From Roseovarius sp. W115 (GTDB taxonomy: Bacteria > Pseudomonadota > Alphaproteobacteria > Rhodobacterales > Rhodobacteraceae): a stretch of 64,000 nucleotides of DNA. The notes under the pieces are model-generated. The model had not been told where the DNA came from and ran no database searches. It saw nothing but the letters and a program-made list of their open reading frames with translations. The stretch covers positions 2,732,501 to 2,796,500 of the forward strand of contig NZ_CP146606.1 of the NCBI RefSeq assembly GCF_032842945.2. Direction: 5' to 3'. Positions 47,157 to 56,601 of this stretch are shown here, piece after piece (the first letter of the stretch is position 1; every line of letters starts with the position of its first letter). The position numbers were made by a program, and so were the translations under genes.

Positions 47157-47777
47157 ATGAACACGGAAATAGAAGTGTCGAAAATACTATTCGCTGGCGG
47201 CCATGATTTGGTGCGCGAAGCCCTGACGGACTATTTGCGCAGGCAAAGCGGTTTTGAAGTTCTGCAAACCAAGAACGTCGAAGCTGCAAGCGAACTGTAT
47301 GACAAAGAGGGTCCTTTCGACCTTGTGCTGCTCGGCTGTCTGGGGACGGATAACAAGGCGCTTGATGGCCTGTCTCAGATGCGGTCGCAATATGGGTGTT
47401 CCGTGGCCATACTGTCGACGAAGACAACCTCAGAAGCCGCCCAACGTGCCCTTGATGCCGGGGCGTCCGGGTTCTTACCCAAAAGCCTAAAGCCCGAGGA
47501 TATGGTTGCCGCCATGCGGATAATGCTGTCGGGCGAGGTGTTTTCTCCTGATGCGTATCTGACCGAAAACGCGCCTGCCGGGGCCGTACAGCTTACACCG
47601 CGCGAACGCGATGTTTTGCAGGGTCTTGTGGCAGGCAAGCTCAACAAGGAAATCGCGCGCGATCTGGATATTCAGGAGGTCACGGTAAAGCTTCACGTCA
47701 AAACCCTGTCGCGCAAGCTTTCGGCCAAAAACCGGACCCATGCTGCCATGCTGGCACGGGATATGGGGCTGGTGTGA
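47157..47777 (+). CDS. LuxR/NarL-type regulator with a degenerate receiver domain
   Basis: A 206-residue response-regulator-like protein. The receiver domain (1-120) keeps K109 (LPKSL) and the Ser-Thr of switch strand ILSTKTT. The phospho-acceptor position is Gly60 in FDLVLLGCLG, where the family has Asp. The C-terminal HTH (about 142-206) is intact: LTPRERDVLQGLVAGKLNKE and VTVKLHVKTLSRKLSAKNRT. It should bind DNA without ordinary phosphorylation. ATG 47157 is chosen because it begins the receiver fold. No histidine kinase gene is adjacent. Confidence 0.9.
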   Translation: MNTEIEVSKILFAGGHDLVREALTDYLRRQSGFEVLQTKNVEAASELYDKEGPFDLVLLGCLGTDNKALDGLSQMRSQYGCSVAILSTKTTSEAAQRALDAGASGFLPKSLKPEDMVAAMRIMLSGEVFSPDAYLTENAPAGAVQLTPRERDVLQGLVAGKLNKEIARDLDIQEVTVKLHVKTLSRKLSAKNRTHAAMLARDMGLV

Positions 47778-47781
47778 GGGC

Positions 47782-48939
47782 TCAGGCGATGCGGGCGCTG
47801 AGTCGTTCCAGCATGCCGACACATTGCGAGAGTTGGTCTATCGCGACAAACTCATCCGCTTTGTGCGCCTGTTCGATAGATCCCGGCCCGCACACCACCG
47901 CGGACAAACCAAGGGTCTGAAAAATCCCGGCCTCTGTGCCAAACGCCACCAGATCAGCCCCATTTGCCCCTGTCAGTTCCATAAAGATATCGCGCGCTTC
48001 ATTCTCTGACGCGGGTTCCAGCCCTTCGACCTCGGCGATGATCTCGGTCACGATCCCTGACTCGTCCGATATGGCGCGCATGGCGGGTAGGAGTTCTTCT
48101 TCGCAATAGCGTTCAAGATCGGATTTCACGTAATCCGCATCTGATGTCTGCACCGGGCGCATTTCCCAATCCACAGAGGTGCGTGAGGGGATCACATTGT
48201 GGGCGACGCCGCCATGCAGCGCGCCGACATTGATCGTGGTCCAGGGTGGGTCGAACCGGCTGTCTTTGGGGGCACGGGCGCGCAGGGCGTCTTTGAGATG
48301 CAAGAGCCGCGTGACATAGCGCGCGGCATATTCGACGGTATTCACGCCCATGTCGGGGGCAGAACCATGCCCGGCCAGCCCGGTGAAATGCGTGGAATAT
48401 TCGTAACAGCCCTTATGCCCCTCGATCACGCGCATGGACGTGGGTTCCCCGATCAGCGCCACACCGGGGCGCACGCCCTTGGCGCGCAACTGCTCAGCCA
48501 GGGCTTGAGCGCCGAAACAGCCCGACTCCTCGTCATGAGTGAAGGCGAAATGAATAGGGCGCGCTCCGACGCGCTCGGCAAAGAGAGGGGCAAGGGCAAT
48601 CGTTGCGGCGATAAAACCTTTCATGTCGCAACTGCCGCGCCCGTAGAGGCGCCCTTCACGTTCGTCCATCACGAACGGATCGCTGGTCCAGCTTTGATCG
48701 GACACAGGCACCACATCGGTATGACCAGAGAGCACAACACCGCCGGGCATATCAGGCCCCAGTGTGGCAAAAAGATTGGCCTTCTTGCCCGTCTCGTCAT
48801 GGTAAATGCCCACGCACGCACCAACGCTGTCCAACCGTTCTGCCAGATAGGCAATCATGTCGAGATTGCTATCGGGCGAAATCGTGGGAAAGGCGATCAG
48901 GTCGCCAAGGATCGCAATTGTGTTCTGAAGATTGTCCAT
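47782..48939 (-). CDS. argE: Acetylornithine deacetylase-like M20 peptidase (ArgE type)
   Basis: A 385-residue di-zinc hydrolase. The metal ligands and catalytic residues are seen in LSGHTDVVPVSDQSW (His, Asp), LYGRGSCDMKGFIAA (bridging Asp) and THDEESGCFGA (Glu pair). It has a dimerisation lid domain in the middle. The expected reaction is N-acetyl-L-ornithine to L-ornithine, though related enzymes take other N-acyl amino acids. ATG 48939 is preferred over the longer 48963 start. It is convergent with the LuxR-type gene, with a 4-bp gap. Confidence 0.88.
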   Translation of the reverse strand: MDNLQNTIAILGDLIAFPTISPDSNLDMIAYLAERLDSVGACVGIYHDETGKKANLFATLGPDMPGGVVLSGHTDVVPVSDQSWTSDPFVMDEREGRLYGRGSCDMKGFIAATIALAPLFAERVGARPIHFAFTHDEESGCFGAQALAEQLRAKGVRPGVALIGEPTSMRVIEGHKGCYEYSTHFTGLAGHGSAPDMGVNTVEYAARYVTRLLHLKDALRARAPKDSRFDPPWTTINVGALHGGVAHNVIPSRTSVDWEMRPVQTSDADYVKSDLERYCEEELLPAMRAISDESGIVTEIIAEVEGLEPASENEARDIFMELTGANGADLVAFGTEAGIFQTLGLSAVVCGPGSIEQAHKADEFVAIDQLSQCVGMLERLSARIA

Positions 48940-48992
48940 GCGTCGACTGTGTGAGGCATGCATCGATGCGTCAAGCGTTCAAAGCCGTGAGT

Positions 48993-49360
48993 AAGCGCGG
49001 AGGGCCTGTAAGCCGGATTCTGTCTGACCCCAAGAGGGGTGAGACGGCCATTCATCTGCGCCTGCGATTGCCCGCAGGCTCTAGCTGCCAACCCGGACCA
49101 CGGGGCCAAGGCGGCCCATATGCGATCCCTATTTGGCATTGCTCCCGGTGGGGCTTGCCATGCCGGTCCGGTTGCCCGTCCCGCGGTGGGCTCTTACCCC
49201 ACCGTTTCACCCTTGGCCCGGAAGTCCGGGCCGGTCTGTTCTCTGTGGCGCTTTCCCTCGGGTTGCCCCGGCCGGGCGTTACCCGGCACCGTTGCCTTGT
49301 GGAGTCCGGACTTTCCTCGCAAGGTCACCCTCACGCAGCCGTCCGGCCCTCCGCGCGATC
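48993..49360 (-). ncRNA. rnpB: RNase P RNA (class A)
   Basis: Read on the minus strand, the RNA begins near 49360 with GCGCGGAGGGCCGGACGG. It contains the conserved P4 and CR regions GAGGAAAGTCCGGACTCC and ACAGAATCCGGCTTACAGG, and ends near 48993. The terminal helix is closed by GGAGGGCC and GGCCCTCC. It is the ribozyme that cuts tRNA 5' leaders. The exact ends are approximate within about 10 bp. Confidence 0.95.
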
Positions 49361-49367
49361 CAGAGCT

Positions 49368-50096
49368 TTAGGCGGCAGGGGGTGGGCCGTCAAATGGAAA
49401 ACGCCGCGCAAGATCCGCCATTACGGCGCAATCCGTGGCATCAAGAGGGCCATCCTCCCACGGGCGAAACCGGCTGCGGAAGGCCTGTAGAATGTCATTT
49501 TCTGTCGCCTCTGGGGAATAACCGAACTGATGAGCTGAATTAGCAAATTCTATTTTTTTATCAGATGTTTGCGGCCAAATACTCAAGTTACTTGCGGCCA
49601 GCCGATACCAATCAAATCGCGGACCGGGATCGTATTTGCGATCCGGGGCCATGTCCGAATGTGCAATCACCCGTTCCGGCGCGATTCTGTGCCGGTGCAT
49701 GACATCGCACAAAAGGCGCTCAAGCACTGTCATTTGCGGTTCTGGAAAAGGATGGCTGCCAGTATTGGCCAATTCTATCCCAATGGACCGGGAATTGACA
49801 TCCGTCACATCCCCCCATTGCCCGGCCCCGGCGTGCCAGGCGCGCATGTCTTCTTCAACCAGCTGCCAGCAGGTCCCGGTTTCGGAAATCAGGTAATGCG
49901 CCGAAACTTCAGCCTGAGGATCACACAGCCGGTCTCTAGCGGCGTCACAGCTCTCCATTGCCGTGTAGTGCAAGACCACAAGGTCAGGCACTGCCCCGCC
50001 GCGTCGCGGGCCAAAATTCGGAGACGGATGCCAGATCGGCTTTTGCGCCAACAGTGTCAGCCACCCACCGCTGTGCGGAATGGGCGCGGGTCCCAT
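49368..50096 (-). CDS. N-acetylmuramoyl-L-alanine amidase (AmiD type)
   Basis: An amidase_2 (T7 lysozyme-like) protein of about 227-242 residues. The zinc site is H in VVLHYTAMESC, H in WHAGAGQWGD or AHSDMAPDRK, and the usual acidic residue in DMAPDRKYDPG. It cleaves the amide between MurNAc and L-Ala in peptidoglycan or anhydro-muropeptides. The ATG at 50096 overlaps the upstream gene by 40 bp; a TTG at 50051 with GGTGGG upstream is the alternative start. No clear signal peptide is seen, so it may act in the cytosol or be exported by other means. Confidence 0.9.
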   Translation of the reverse strand: MGPAPIPHSGGWLTLLAQKPIWHPSPNFGPRRGGAVPDLVVLHYTAMESCDAARDRLCDPQAEVSAHYLISETGTCWQLVEEDMRAWHAGAGQWGDVTDVNSRSIGIELANTGSHPFPEPQMTVLERLLCDVMHRHRIAPERVIAHSDMAPDRKYDPGPRFDWYRLAASNLSIWPQTSDKKIEFANSAHQFGYSPEATENDILQAFRSRFRPWEDGPLDATDCAVMADLARRFPFDGPPPAA

Positions 50097-50833
50097 GCGC
50101 AGGCGTAGCCATCGCCGTCGGGGTCAAGCCCAAGCTTGTCGCGTGACGGGCCACCTTTTTCCAGGAAATCACTCTGAGCGAGGTCAGGTGAGGCGTATTT
50201 GGCGCAGTTGCGTTCAAAACGGGCGGTCTTGTTGATGCCCACCCGGCTATGGATCTGCGTGCCCACCGCGTGTTTGGTCGAAAGCGCATATTCCACGATG
50301 TTAGGCCCGGTGCTGCCGCTGCGTTGGGGCAGGGCGGTAGGTTGGACTACTTTGTACTGCGCGCGATTTTGAGCGATCAACTCGGCATCGTCGTCAATTG
50401 AGCGCACATTGCCCACAGCGTTGAAATCGTTTTCCGCTGATATGCCTGCATCACCCGCGACGGTTTGCGGTGCGGGGTTCGAAGGGCTGGCATGGACCAC
50501 GGCTTGCCCTGAATTGGCGGAGGTTTCCGCCAAACGGGCACGGGTTTCGGCGGCGAGTTCTTCTCCGGTGCTGGCTGTGGACGGCTGGGTGCCAGCAGCA
50601 TATGCCGTACCTGCCGCGCCAGAGCCGGGGGTTTCATCCGATATCGCCCCGGCACCAGGAACAGCGTTCCCTGCAAGGGCCGCATCACGTGCACGTTGTT
50701 GTTCAAGGTATTGATTGTAATTACCAAATCCCACACCTTGCCCGGTGTTCGGAACGCCGCTGTCTGGCACAGGGGTGGAGCAAGCGGCCAGTGCCGCAAG
50801 CGCGGTTACGCATAGTGAAAATCGCATCTGCAT
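50057..50833 (-). CDS. Lipoprotein with C-terminal excalibur-like calcium motif
   Basis: A 258-residue exported protein. The N-terminus MQMRFSLCVTALAALAACST has a lipobox (LAAC). A long low-complexity Ala/Ser/Thr/Gly region follows (about 50-140). The C-terminus DKLGLDPDGDGYACAWDPRP is an excalibur-type motif in which D-x-D-x-D-G and nearby Cys may bind calcium. It is expected to be an envelope lipoprotein. Its 3' end overlaps the possible longer start of the amidase gene, which suggests an operon linked to cell-wall turnover. Confidence 0.8.
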   Translation of the reverse strand: MQMRFSLCVTALAALAACSTPVPDSGVPNTGQGVGFGNYNQYLEQQRARDAALAGNAVPGAGAISDETPGSGAAGTAYAAGTQPSTASTGEELAAETRARLAETSANSGQAVVHASPSNPAPQTVAGDAGISAENDFNAVGNVRSIDDDAELIAQNRAQYKVVQPTALPQRSGSTGPNIVEYALSTKHAVGTQIHSRVGINKTARFERNCAKYASPDLAQSDFLEKGGPSRDKLGLDPDGDGYACAWDPRPFRTAVGG

Positions 50834-50861
50834 TGGTCCTGCCGTTTTGTTTTGGCGGAAT

Positions 50862-52346
50862 TTACCACCATTTCGTGGGCTTGGCTACAAATCCTGCTGC
50901 ATTTTCCAGCGCGTAGGCGGTATTGAGCAAATCGCCTTCTTCCCAGGGCCGGCCAATCAGCTGCAGTCCCAGAGGCAGGCCTTGCTTGTCAAGACCGGTG
51001 GGAACCGCGATGCCGGGCAGACCGGCCAGGTTCACTGTCACGGTGAAGACATCATTGAGATACATCTCAACCGGATCGGAAGTTTCGCGGCCCAACTCGA
51101 ACGCCGCAGATGGGGTGGCCGGTGTCAGGACGGCGTCAACGCCCTGATCAAACACCTCTTCAAAGTCGCGCTTGATAAGGGCGCGCACCCGTCGGGCGCG
51201 GTTGTAATAGGCGTCATAAAACCCGGCTGAAAGCACATATGTGCCAATCATCACCCGGCGTTTGACTTCGGCCCCGAACCCTTCGGCACGGGTTTTTTCG
51301 TACATCTCGGTGATGCCATCGCCCTGCGCCATCTGCGCGCGATGGCCATAGCGCACGCCATCATACCGCGCGAGGTTTGACGAGGCCTCGGCGGGCGCAA
51401 TGACATAGTAGGCGGGCAAGGCGTACTTGGTGTGGGGCAGGCTGATATCGACAATCTTGGCGCCTGCATCGGCCAGCATGTCCTTACCCTGCGCCCAGAG
51501 TGTTTCGATCTCGTCCGGCATCCCGTCCATCCGGTATTCTTTGGGAATACCAATAGTTTTGCCTCTGATGTCCCCGGTCAGCATGGCCTCAAAGTCGGGC
51601 ACAGCCAAGTCAGCAGAGGTGCTGTCTTTTGGATCATGGCTGCACATGGTCTCCAGCATGATCGCCGCATCGCGCACGGTCTTGGTCATTGGTCCGGCCT
51701 GATCGAGGGACGAGGCAAAGGCCACAATGCCCCAACGCGAACAGCGCCCATAGGTGGGCTTGATCCCGGTGATGCCAACAAAGGCGGCAGGTTGGCGGAT
51801 CGAGCCGCCGGTGTCTGTGCCCGTGGCCCCAAGGCAGAGATCGGCAGCCACCGCACTGGCCGACCCACCCGACGAGCCGCCAGGGGTGAGGGCGGTTTCC
51901 TCGTTGCCGCGCCGCCAGGGGTTCACGGCGTTGCCATAAACGGAGGTCTCGTTGGAGGACCCCATGGCAAACTCGTCCATGTTGAGCTTGCCCAGCATGA
52001 CCGAGCCTGCGTCAAACAGGTTCTGGCTGACGGTGGATTCATACTCCGGCTTGAAGCCGCTCAGAATGCCTGAGGCGGCTTGTGATGGCACACCTTTGGT
52101 GCAGAATAAATCTTTAATTCCCAATGGGATACCGCACATACTTGGTGCATCGCCTTTGGCCAGACGTGCGTCAGCGGCTTTGGCCTGATCCCGTGCCAGA
52201 TTTGGGGTGTGATGTACAAATGCGCCCAAGGCATCAGCACCTTCAATGGCATTGAGGCATGCTTCGGTTAGCTCAAGCGAGGTGACATCCTTGGCGCGCA
52301 GTTTGTCGCGGGCTTCGGCGATGGTCAGCGTGTTGAGATCAGCCAT
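50862..52346 (-). CDS. gatA: Aspartyl/glutamyl-tRNA amidotransferase subunit A
   Basis: A 494-residue amidase-signature enzyme that releases ammonia from glutamine to amidate Glu-tRNA(Gln) and Asp-tRNA(Asn). The catalytic triad is K78 ([10 protein letters not shown]), S157 ([11 protein letters not shown]) and S181 ([12 protein letters not shown]). The start ATG 52346 overlaps the last base of the gatC stop. gatB is not adjacent, which is common in this group. Confidence 0.97.
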   Translation of the reverse strand: MADLNTLTIAEARDKLRAKDVTSLELTEACLNAIEGADALGAFVHHTPNLARDQAKAADARLAKGDAPSMCGIPLGIKDLFCTKGVPSQAASGILSGFKPEYESTVSQNLFDAGSVMLGKLNMDEFAMGSSNETSVYGNAVNPWRRGNEETALTPGGSSGGSASAVAADLCLGATGTDTGGSIRQPAAFVGITGIKPTYGRCSRWGIVAFASSLDQAGPMTKTVRDAAIMLETMCSHDPKDSTSADLAVPDFEAMLTGDIRGKTIGIPKEYRMDGMPDEIETLWAQGKDMLADAGAKIVDISLPHTKYALPAYYVIAPAEASSNLARYDGVRYGHRAQMAQGDGITEMYEKTRAEGFGAEVKRRVMIGTYVLSAGFYDAYYNRARRVRALIKRDFEEVFDQGVDAVLTPATPSAAFELGRETSDPVEMYLNDVFTVTVNLAGLPGIAVPTGLDKQGLPLGLQLIGRPWEEGDLLNTAYALENAAGFVAKPTKWW

Positions 52347-52633
52347 TATTCGACCACCTTCGGCACGGCAAAAAAGCCTTCGCGCGCATCTGGCGCGTTC
52401 GAGAGAACCTTGTCCTGTTGATTGCCGTCTGTGACTTCATCAATCCGGCGTTTGAGCCGCATGGGCGTGACCGATACCATCGGTTCAACCCCCTCCACAT
52501 CGACCTCATTGAGTTGTTCAATGAACCCAAGGATTGTGTTGAACTCCTGCGCCAGCGCAGGCAGGTCGTCTTCTTCCACCCGGATGCGGGCAAGTTTGGC
52601 CACTTTGGCGGCGGTCGCGGTGTCAATGGACAT
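52346..52633 (-). CDS. gatC: Aspartyl/glutamyl-tRNA amidotransferase subunit C
   Basis: A 95-residue small subunit that stabilises GatA and GatB ([20 protein letters not shown], then [20 protein letters not shown]). The tail [14 protein letters not shown] is typical. ATG 52633 is chosen over a start at 52690 that would add a basic stretch overlapping the membrane-protein gene. It is coupled to gatA. Confidence 0.96.
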   Translation of the reverse strand: MSIDTATAAKVAKLARIRVEEDDLPALAQEFNTILGFIEQLNEVDVEGVEPMVSVTPMRLKRRIDEVTDGNQQDKVLSNAPDAREGFFAVPKVVE

Positions 52634-52664
52634 GCGTCTCTCCGTTGCGGTTTTCGCCTTGCGT

Positions 52665-53324
52665 TTAGCCTTGTGCCGCTGGCGGTGCAAGTCTGTGACG
52701 GCGATAGATTTCGATCATCCAGGCCAGCATGACAGCGTTGAGGATGTGCCAGAGGAAATGCGTGCCAAGCGGCAGGGTCTCGCAAAGCGGCATATCCAGA
52801 CTTCGGAAGGTGAGCGAAAGCATCAAAAGACCTGCTCCGATTGCCAATCCACGAGACAAAGGCGGGTTCGCGCGCAAGAGGATCGCGTAGATCGCGATGA
52901 ATATTGGGACGAGCAGATAGCCTGCCGATTGCCCATAGAGCGGCACGGATTGAAACACCGGTATCAGCGCGGCGGACAGGGGCAAAAACGCCATCATGAT
53001 TCCGAGGGACCACAAAGTGGACAAGCCCAGAAAATCGCGGCTGGCGGCAAAGATGTAGATCAGTATGAACGCAACAATTGGAACAACATCCAAAGCGCCC
53101 GCCCAGGGTTGCGCAAAGGTGTGAAAGAGGAAACTGCCGATTCCGATCAGGCCCAGAACGGCCGTAAGACTCCATGCCAGCGGGGCATGAGTCGTGCGCA
53201 GCCGGTACACCATCACAAGAGCCGCGATAACAAAGGCCGCATTGGTCACGGCGTTGACGGGTTCGGCCCAAAAGCTTGGATCAATGCGTTCGCAGTATCC
53301 GTCAACATGTTCGGTCCAAGTCAT
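52665..53324 (-). CDS. Ceramidase-domain membrane protein
   Basis: A 219-residue membrane protein with seven predicted helices. The CREST-superfamily pattern is visible: N-terminal MTWTEHVDGYCERIDPSFWA, the GSFLFHTFAQPWAGALDVVP His-Asp pair, and the C-terminal GTHFLWHILNAVML His pair. These residues bind zinc in alkaline ceramidases and related hydrolases. The bacterial substrate is unknown; ceramide-like lipids or other membrane amides are possible. It stands upstream of gatC on the same strand. Confidence 0.85.
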   Translation of the reverse strand: MTWTEHVDGYCERIDPSFWAEPVNAVTNAAFVIAALVMVYRLRTTHAPLAWSLTAVLGLIGIGSFLFHTFAQPWAGALDVVPIVAFILIYIFAASRDFLGLSTLWSLGIMMAFLPLSAALIPVFQSVPLYGQSAGYLLVPIFIAIYAILLRANPPLSRGLAIGAGLLMLSLTFRSLDMPLCETLPLGTHFLWHILNAVMLAWMIEIYRRHRLAPPAAQG

Positions 53325-53381
53325 CTTGGTTTGCTCTGGGCCTGTCTATGGGTAGATTGTCGTAAACATAGGAGGTTTCTC

Positions 53382-54074
53382 ATGAAAATCATCTGGCTTG
53401 GCCATGGCAGCTTTCGTATCGAAATCGCAGGGGAGGTTTTGCTCATTGATCCCTGGCTGACTGGTAATCCAGTGTTGCCGGAGGACAGTCATGAGGCGGC
53501 GGTGGCGGGAGCCACGCATATCCTGTTGACCCATGCGCATTTTGACCACGCGGCGGATTTGCCGGATCTGGCCAAGCGTTTGGACATCCCGGTGGTTGGC
53601 CAGTACGATCTGATGTCCTGGTGGGAGGAAAGTCAGGACGTGGCAACCGTGGGGTTCAACAAAGGCGGCACTGTGCAGCTCGGCGATGTGGCGGTGACCA
53701 TGGTCAATGCACTGCACTCCTCCAGCTTTGGTGGACCGGACGGGCCACATGTGCCTGGCACGGAATGCGGGTACATGATCGCGGGTGAGGGGCATGTGAT
53801 TTATCTCTCTGGAGATACAGACGTGACAGCGGATATGGGCATCTGGAATGATCTGCACACGCCGGATATCGGCATTCTGTGCGCCGGTGGGCATTTCACC
53901 ATGGATATGCGCCGCGCAGCTTATGCCGCCAAGACGTTTTTCAATTTCAAGACGGTCATCCCGTGTCATTACAAAACCTTCCCGATTCTCGAGCAATCGG
54001 CGGATGTGCTGAAAAATGCCTTGTCCGGGGTGGATGTCGTTGAGCCCAAGGTGATGCAGGCGATTGAGATCTGA
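53382..54074 (+). CDS. Metal-dependent hydrolase, UPF0173 family
   Basis: A 230-residue metallo-beta-lactamase-fold protein. It starts MKIIWLGHGSFRIEIAGEVL, the UPF0173 pattern. The metal motif H-x-H-x-D-H lies in LLTHAHFDHAADLPDL, with further ligands in NALHSSS and LSGDTDVTADM. Relatives include L-ascorbate-6-phosphate lactonase UlaG, but the substrate here is unknown. ATG 53382 has AGGAGG at 53370-53375. It is followed by a double hairpin. Confidence 0.92.
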   Translation: MKIIWLGHGSFRIEIAGEVLLIDPWLTGNPVLPEDSHEAAVAGATHILLTHAHFDHAADLPDLAKRLDIPVVGQYDLMSWWEESQDVATVGFNKGGTVQLGDVAVTMVNALHSSSFGGPDGPHVPGTECGYMIAGEGHVIYLSGDTDVTADMGIWNDLHTPDIGILCAGGHFTMDMRRAAYAAKTFFNFKTVIPCHYKTFPILEQSADVLKNALSGVDVVEPKVMQAIEI

Positions 54075-54080
54075 GGCAGG

Positions 54081-54129
54081 CCAAGTCTTTTCTGAAAAGA
54101 CTTGGCAAAAGCTTTTTGAAAGCTTTTGC
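54081..54129. terminator. Double hairpin between convergent UPF0173 gene and tadA
   Basis: Hairpin 1: CCAAGTCTTTT-ctg-AAAAGACTTGG (54081-54105). Hairpin 2: GCAAAAGCTTT-ttg-AAAGCTTTTGC (54105-54129). Both stems are perfect 11-mers with three-base loops and share base 54105. They fill the 57-bp gap between convergent genes, so they probably stop transcription from both sides. The design is like the double palindrome at 12337-12380. Confidence 0.75.
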
Positions 54130-54131
54130 GC

Positions 54132-54581
54132 CTAGCGTCGGGCGGCGAAGAAGGCTTTGAGCAGGGCTTCTGCCTCTTTCGCCGCAATCCCATCGAAAAC
54201 CTCTGGCACATGGTGTGTTTGCGGATGTGTGAAAATGCGCGCGCCGTGGTCTACCCCGCCGGATTTGGGGTCTGATGCGCCATAGTAGAGCCGGTCAATG
54301 CGCGCATTGGCCATCGCCGTGGCGCACATCGCGCAGGGTTCCAGCGTGACGGTCAAAGTATATCCGGGCAGGCGCTCGGACTTTGCCGCAGCACAGGCCG
54401 CGCGCAGCGCCAGGATTTCCGCATGGGCTGTCGGATCGCTCAATTCCCGGGTTCTGTTGCCCGCCTGTGCCACGATGCGCCCCTTGGGGTCCGCAACAAC
54501 GGCTCCCACGGGCACTTCGCCACGTGCGGCAGCGGCGCGGGCTTCCTCAAGGGCGGTGTCCATATGGCTTTTGAATGTCAT
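54132..54581 (-). CDS. tadA: tRNA-specific adenosine deaminase
   Basis: A 149-residue zinc deaminase that converts A34 to inosine in tRNA-Arg(ACG). The zinc and catalytic motif is H53-A-E55 (TAHAEILALR) plus PC83-x2-C86 (EPCAMCATAM). The C-terminal DHGARIFTHPQTHHVPEV is typical. ATG 54581 (MTFKSHMDTALEEARAAA) is chosen; an upstream in-frame start at 54656 overlaps the divergent rluB-like gene. Confidence 0.96.
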   Translation of the reverse strand: MTFKSHMDTALEEARAAAARGEVPVGAVVADPKGRIVAQAGNRTRELSDPTAHAEILALRAACAAAKSERLPGYTLTVTLEPCAMCATAMANARIDRLYYGASDPKSGGVDHGARIFTHPQTHHVPEVFDGIAAKEAEALLKAFFAARR

Positions 54582-54643
54582 TGGACCAGATGGCCCAAGC
54601 CTGGGTGCTTTCGCAAGAGGCGATGATGCGCTAAGGGCAGAGG

Positions 54644-55444
54644 ATGAGCCAGACATCCCCTCCCAAGACGCCCCCCGGTGACCGTATCGCCAAGGTGATT
54701 GCCCGCGCTGGCCTTGCCAGCCGGCGAGAGGCCGAGCGCCTGATCGAGGCCGGGCGGGTCAAGGTCAATGGCAAGGTGATCGATCGTGCCGCGCTGAATG
54801 TGACGCCGAAGGACAAGATCGAGGTGGATGGCCGCCTGCTTGACGCGCCGGAACCACCGCGCCTGTGGCTCTATCACAAGCCCACCGGGTTGGTGACAAC
54901 CACGCGCGATGAGCAGGGGCGAGAGACAATTTTCGATGCACTTCCCGAGGATTTGCCGCGCGTCATGAGCGTCGGGCGGCTTGATCTCAATTCAGAGGGC
55001 CTGCTGCTTTTGACCAATGATGGCGGGATCAAGCGTAAGCTGGAACTGCCCTCCACTGGCTGGGTGCGAAAGTACAAGGTGCGGCTCAAGGGGCGTCCGA
55101 AAGATGAGACATTCGCGCCCTTGCGCAAGGGTTTGGAGATTGATGGCGAGCGGTTTCAGCCGATGCAAGTGACCCTGGATCGTCAGCAAGGCGCCAATGC
55201 CTGGATCACTGTCGCGATCCGCGAGGGCAAGAACCGCGAGATTCGCCGCGCGATGGAGGCTGTGGGATTACAGGTCAACCGGCTGATCCGCCTCAGTTAC
55301 GGGCCGTTTCAGCTGGGACAGTTGAAAGCCGGTGAGGTGCTCGAAATCCGACCTCGCGTGCTGCGCGATCAATTGGGGCTTGAGGATGAAAAGGCGCAGG
55401 CGGTGCCGCAGAAACCCAACAAGGTACGGCGTCGGCGGCGGTGA
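54644..55444 (+). CDS. rluB: Pseudouridine synthase, RsuA/RluB family
   Basis: A 266-residue enzyme that probably makes pseudouridine in 23S rRNA. The N-terminal S4 domain (RIAKVIARAGLASRREAERL; about 13-70) binds RNA. The catalytic Asp is in MSVGRLDLNSEGLLLLTNDG. EGKNREIRRAMEAVGLQV is also typical. The C-terminus is basic (PNKVRRRRR). RluB, RsuA and RluE types are not fully separable by eye; length and S4 domain favour RluB. It is divergent from tadA. Confidence 0.92.
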   Translation: MSQTSPPKTPPGDRIAKVIARAGLASRREAERLIEAGRVKVNGKVIDRAALNVTPKDKIEVDGRLLDAPEPPRLWLYHKPTGLVTTTRDEQGRETIFDALPEDLPRVMSVGRLDLNSEGLLLLTNDGGIKRKLELPSTGWVRKYKVRLKGRPKDETFAPLRKGLEIDGERFQPMQVTLDRQQGANAWITVAIREGKNREIRRAMEAVGLQVNRLIRLSYGPFQLGQLKAGEVLEIRPRVLRDQLGLEDEKAQAVPQKPNKVRRRRR

Positions 55445-55491
55445 GATTTGGGTATTTTTGACAAGAAAGAAGCGGAAGCGAGGGGGATGCG

Positions 55492-55929
55492 ATGCGGGCC
55501 TTGATCCAACGGGTGAGCGAGGCACAGGTTCGCGTTGAGGGACAGGTAATTGGTCAGACCGGAGCGGGTCTTTTGGTGTTGGTTTGTGCCATGCAAGGGG
55601 ATGAGGACGCGCAGGCACAGGCGCTGGCCGCGAAAGTGGCCAAGTTGCGGGTCTTTCGGGATGAGGCAGGCAAAATGAACCGCTCGGTGCGCGATGTGGG
55701 TGGCGGCGCTTTGGTGGTGAGCCAGTTTACGTTGGCTGCAGACACTGCGCGCGGCACCCGGCCTGGGTTTTCCGGCGCAGCAGCACCTGAGGACGGACGG
55801 CGGCTTTATGAGCTTTTTGCAAAGGCGCTGGCGGCGGAAGGCGTGCCGGTGGAAACCGGAGAGTTCGGCGCGGATATGCAGGTGAGCCTTGTGAATGACG
55901 GGCCAGTGACGATTTGGCTGGAGGTTTGA
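55492..55929 (+). CDS. dtd: D-aminoacyl-tRNA deacylase
   Basis: A 145-residue proofreading enzyme that removes D-amino acids from mischarged tRNA. It has [18 protein letters not shown] at the start, the catalytic SQFTLAADT with its Thr, and the cross-subunit GPVTIWLEV at the end. It starts at ATG 55492 with GGGGGATGCG upstream, 47 bp after the rluB-like gene, and is probably co-transcribed with it. Confidence 0.97.
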   Translation: MRALIQRVSEAQVRVEGQVIGQTGAGLLVLVCAMQGDEDAQAQALAAKVAKLRVFRDEAGKMNRSVRDVGGGALVVSQFTLAADTARGTRPGFSGAAAPEDGRRLYELFAKALAAEGVPVETGEFGADMQVSLVNDGPVTIWLEV

Positions 55930-55983
55930 GCGCGCGCCAAATGTCGCGCTTTTCCTTTTGGATCGTCGCGCTAAACTCCGCAC

Positions 55984-56499
55984 ATGCCGTATCAATGGTC
56001 CTCATCTGAGACATCACATGGTGACGTGGAATGCCTGCGCCTTTGGCCGCACCGGTCCCTGCCGCGCTGGGGTTTTGCCGTGTTTATTCTGATCACCTGT
56101 GTGATGTTCACCATGCCGCTTTTCCCGCTTTTGGGCACGGCCACTTTGTGGGGCTTGTTGCCCTTTCTGGTGCTGGCGGTCTGGGGTGTGTGGTACGCGC
56201 TGCAGCGATCCTACCGTGATGGCGCGATGGGAGAGGAACTGACCATTGGGCGTGAGGAGGTGCATCTGCGCCGTACCAATGCACGCGGCCCTGCACAGGA
56301 ATGGGAAAGCCAGAGCTATTGGACCAAGGTGCACATGCACCCCACGGGTGGGCCGGTGCCGCATTACGTGACACTGAAGGGCAAGGGGCGCGAGGTCGAG
56401 ATCGGGGCGTTTCTGTCTGAGGATGAACGCAAGGCGCTTTATGGTGAGATTGCAGAGGCGTTGAAGCGGATCGGTGAGCCGGATCCGGTCGTGGGGTAA
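55984..56499 (+). CDS. DUF2244 membrane protein
   Basis: A 171-residue protein with two close membrane helices (FAVFILITCVMFTMPLF and TLWGLLPFLVLAVWGVWYAL) and a C-terminal cytosolic domain of about 90 residues with REEVHLRRTNARGPAQEWES and GAFLSEDERKALYGEI. This fits DUF2244, found widely in alphaproteobacteria; function unknown. It follows dtd by 54 bp on the same strand. Confidence 0.88.
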   Translation: MPYQWSSSETSHGDVECLRLWPHRSLPRWGFAVFILITCVMFTMPLFPLLGTATLWGLLPFLVLAVWGVWYALQRSYRDGAMGEELTIGREEVHLRRTNARGPAQEWESQSYWTKVHMHPTGGPVPHYVTLKGKGREVEIGAFLSEDERKALYGEIAEALKRIGEPDPVVG

Positions 56500-56601
56500 G
56501 AAATGGCGCCGCTTTAGGGTGGAGGATGGCTGCTTTGAGCCCAAAGTGACCGACGCTGCGAACGTCAGCTACGTGAATTTTCCATTCCTTTGTGAAACGC
56601 T

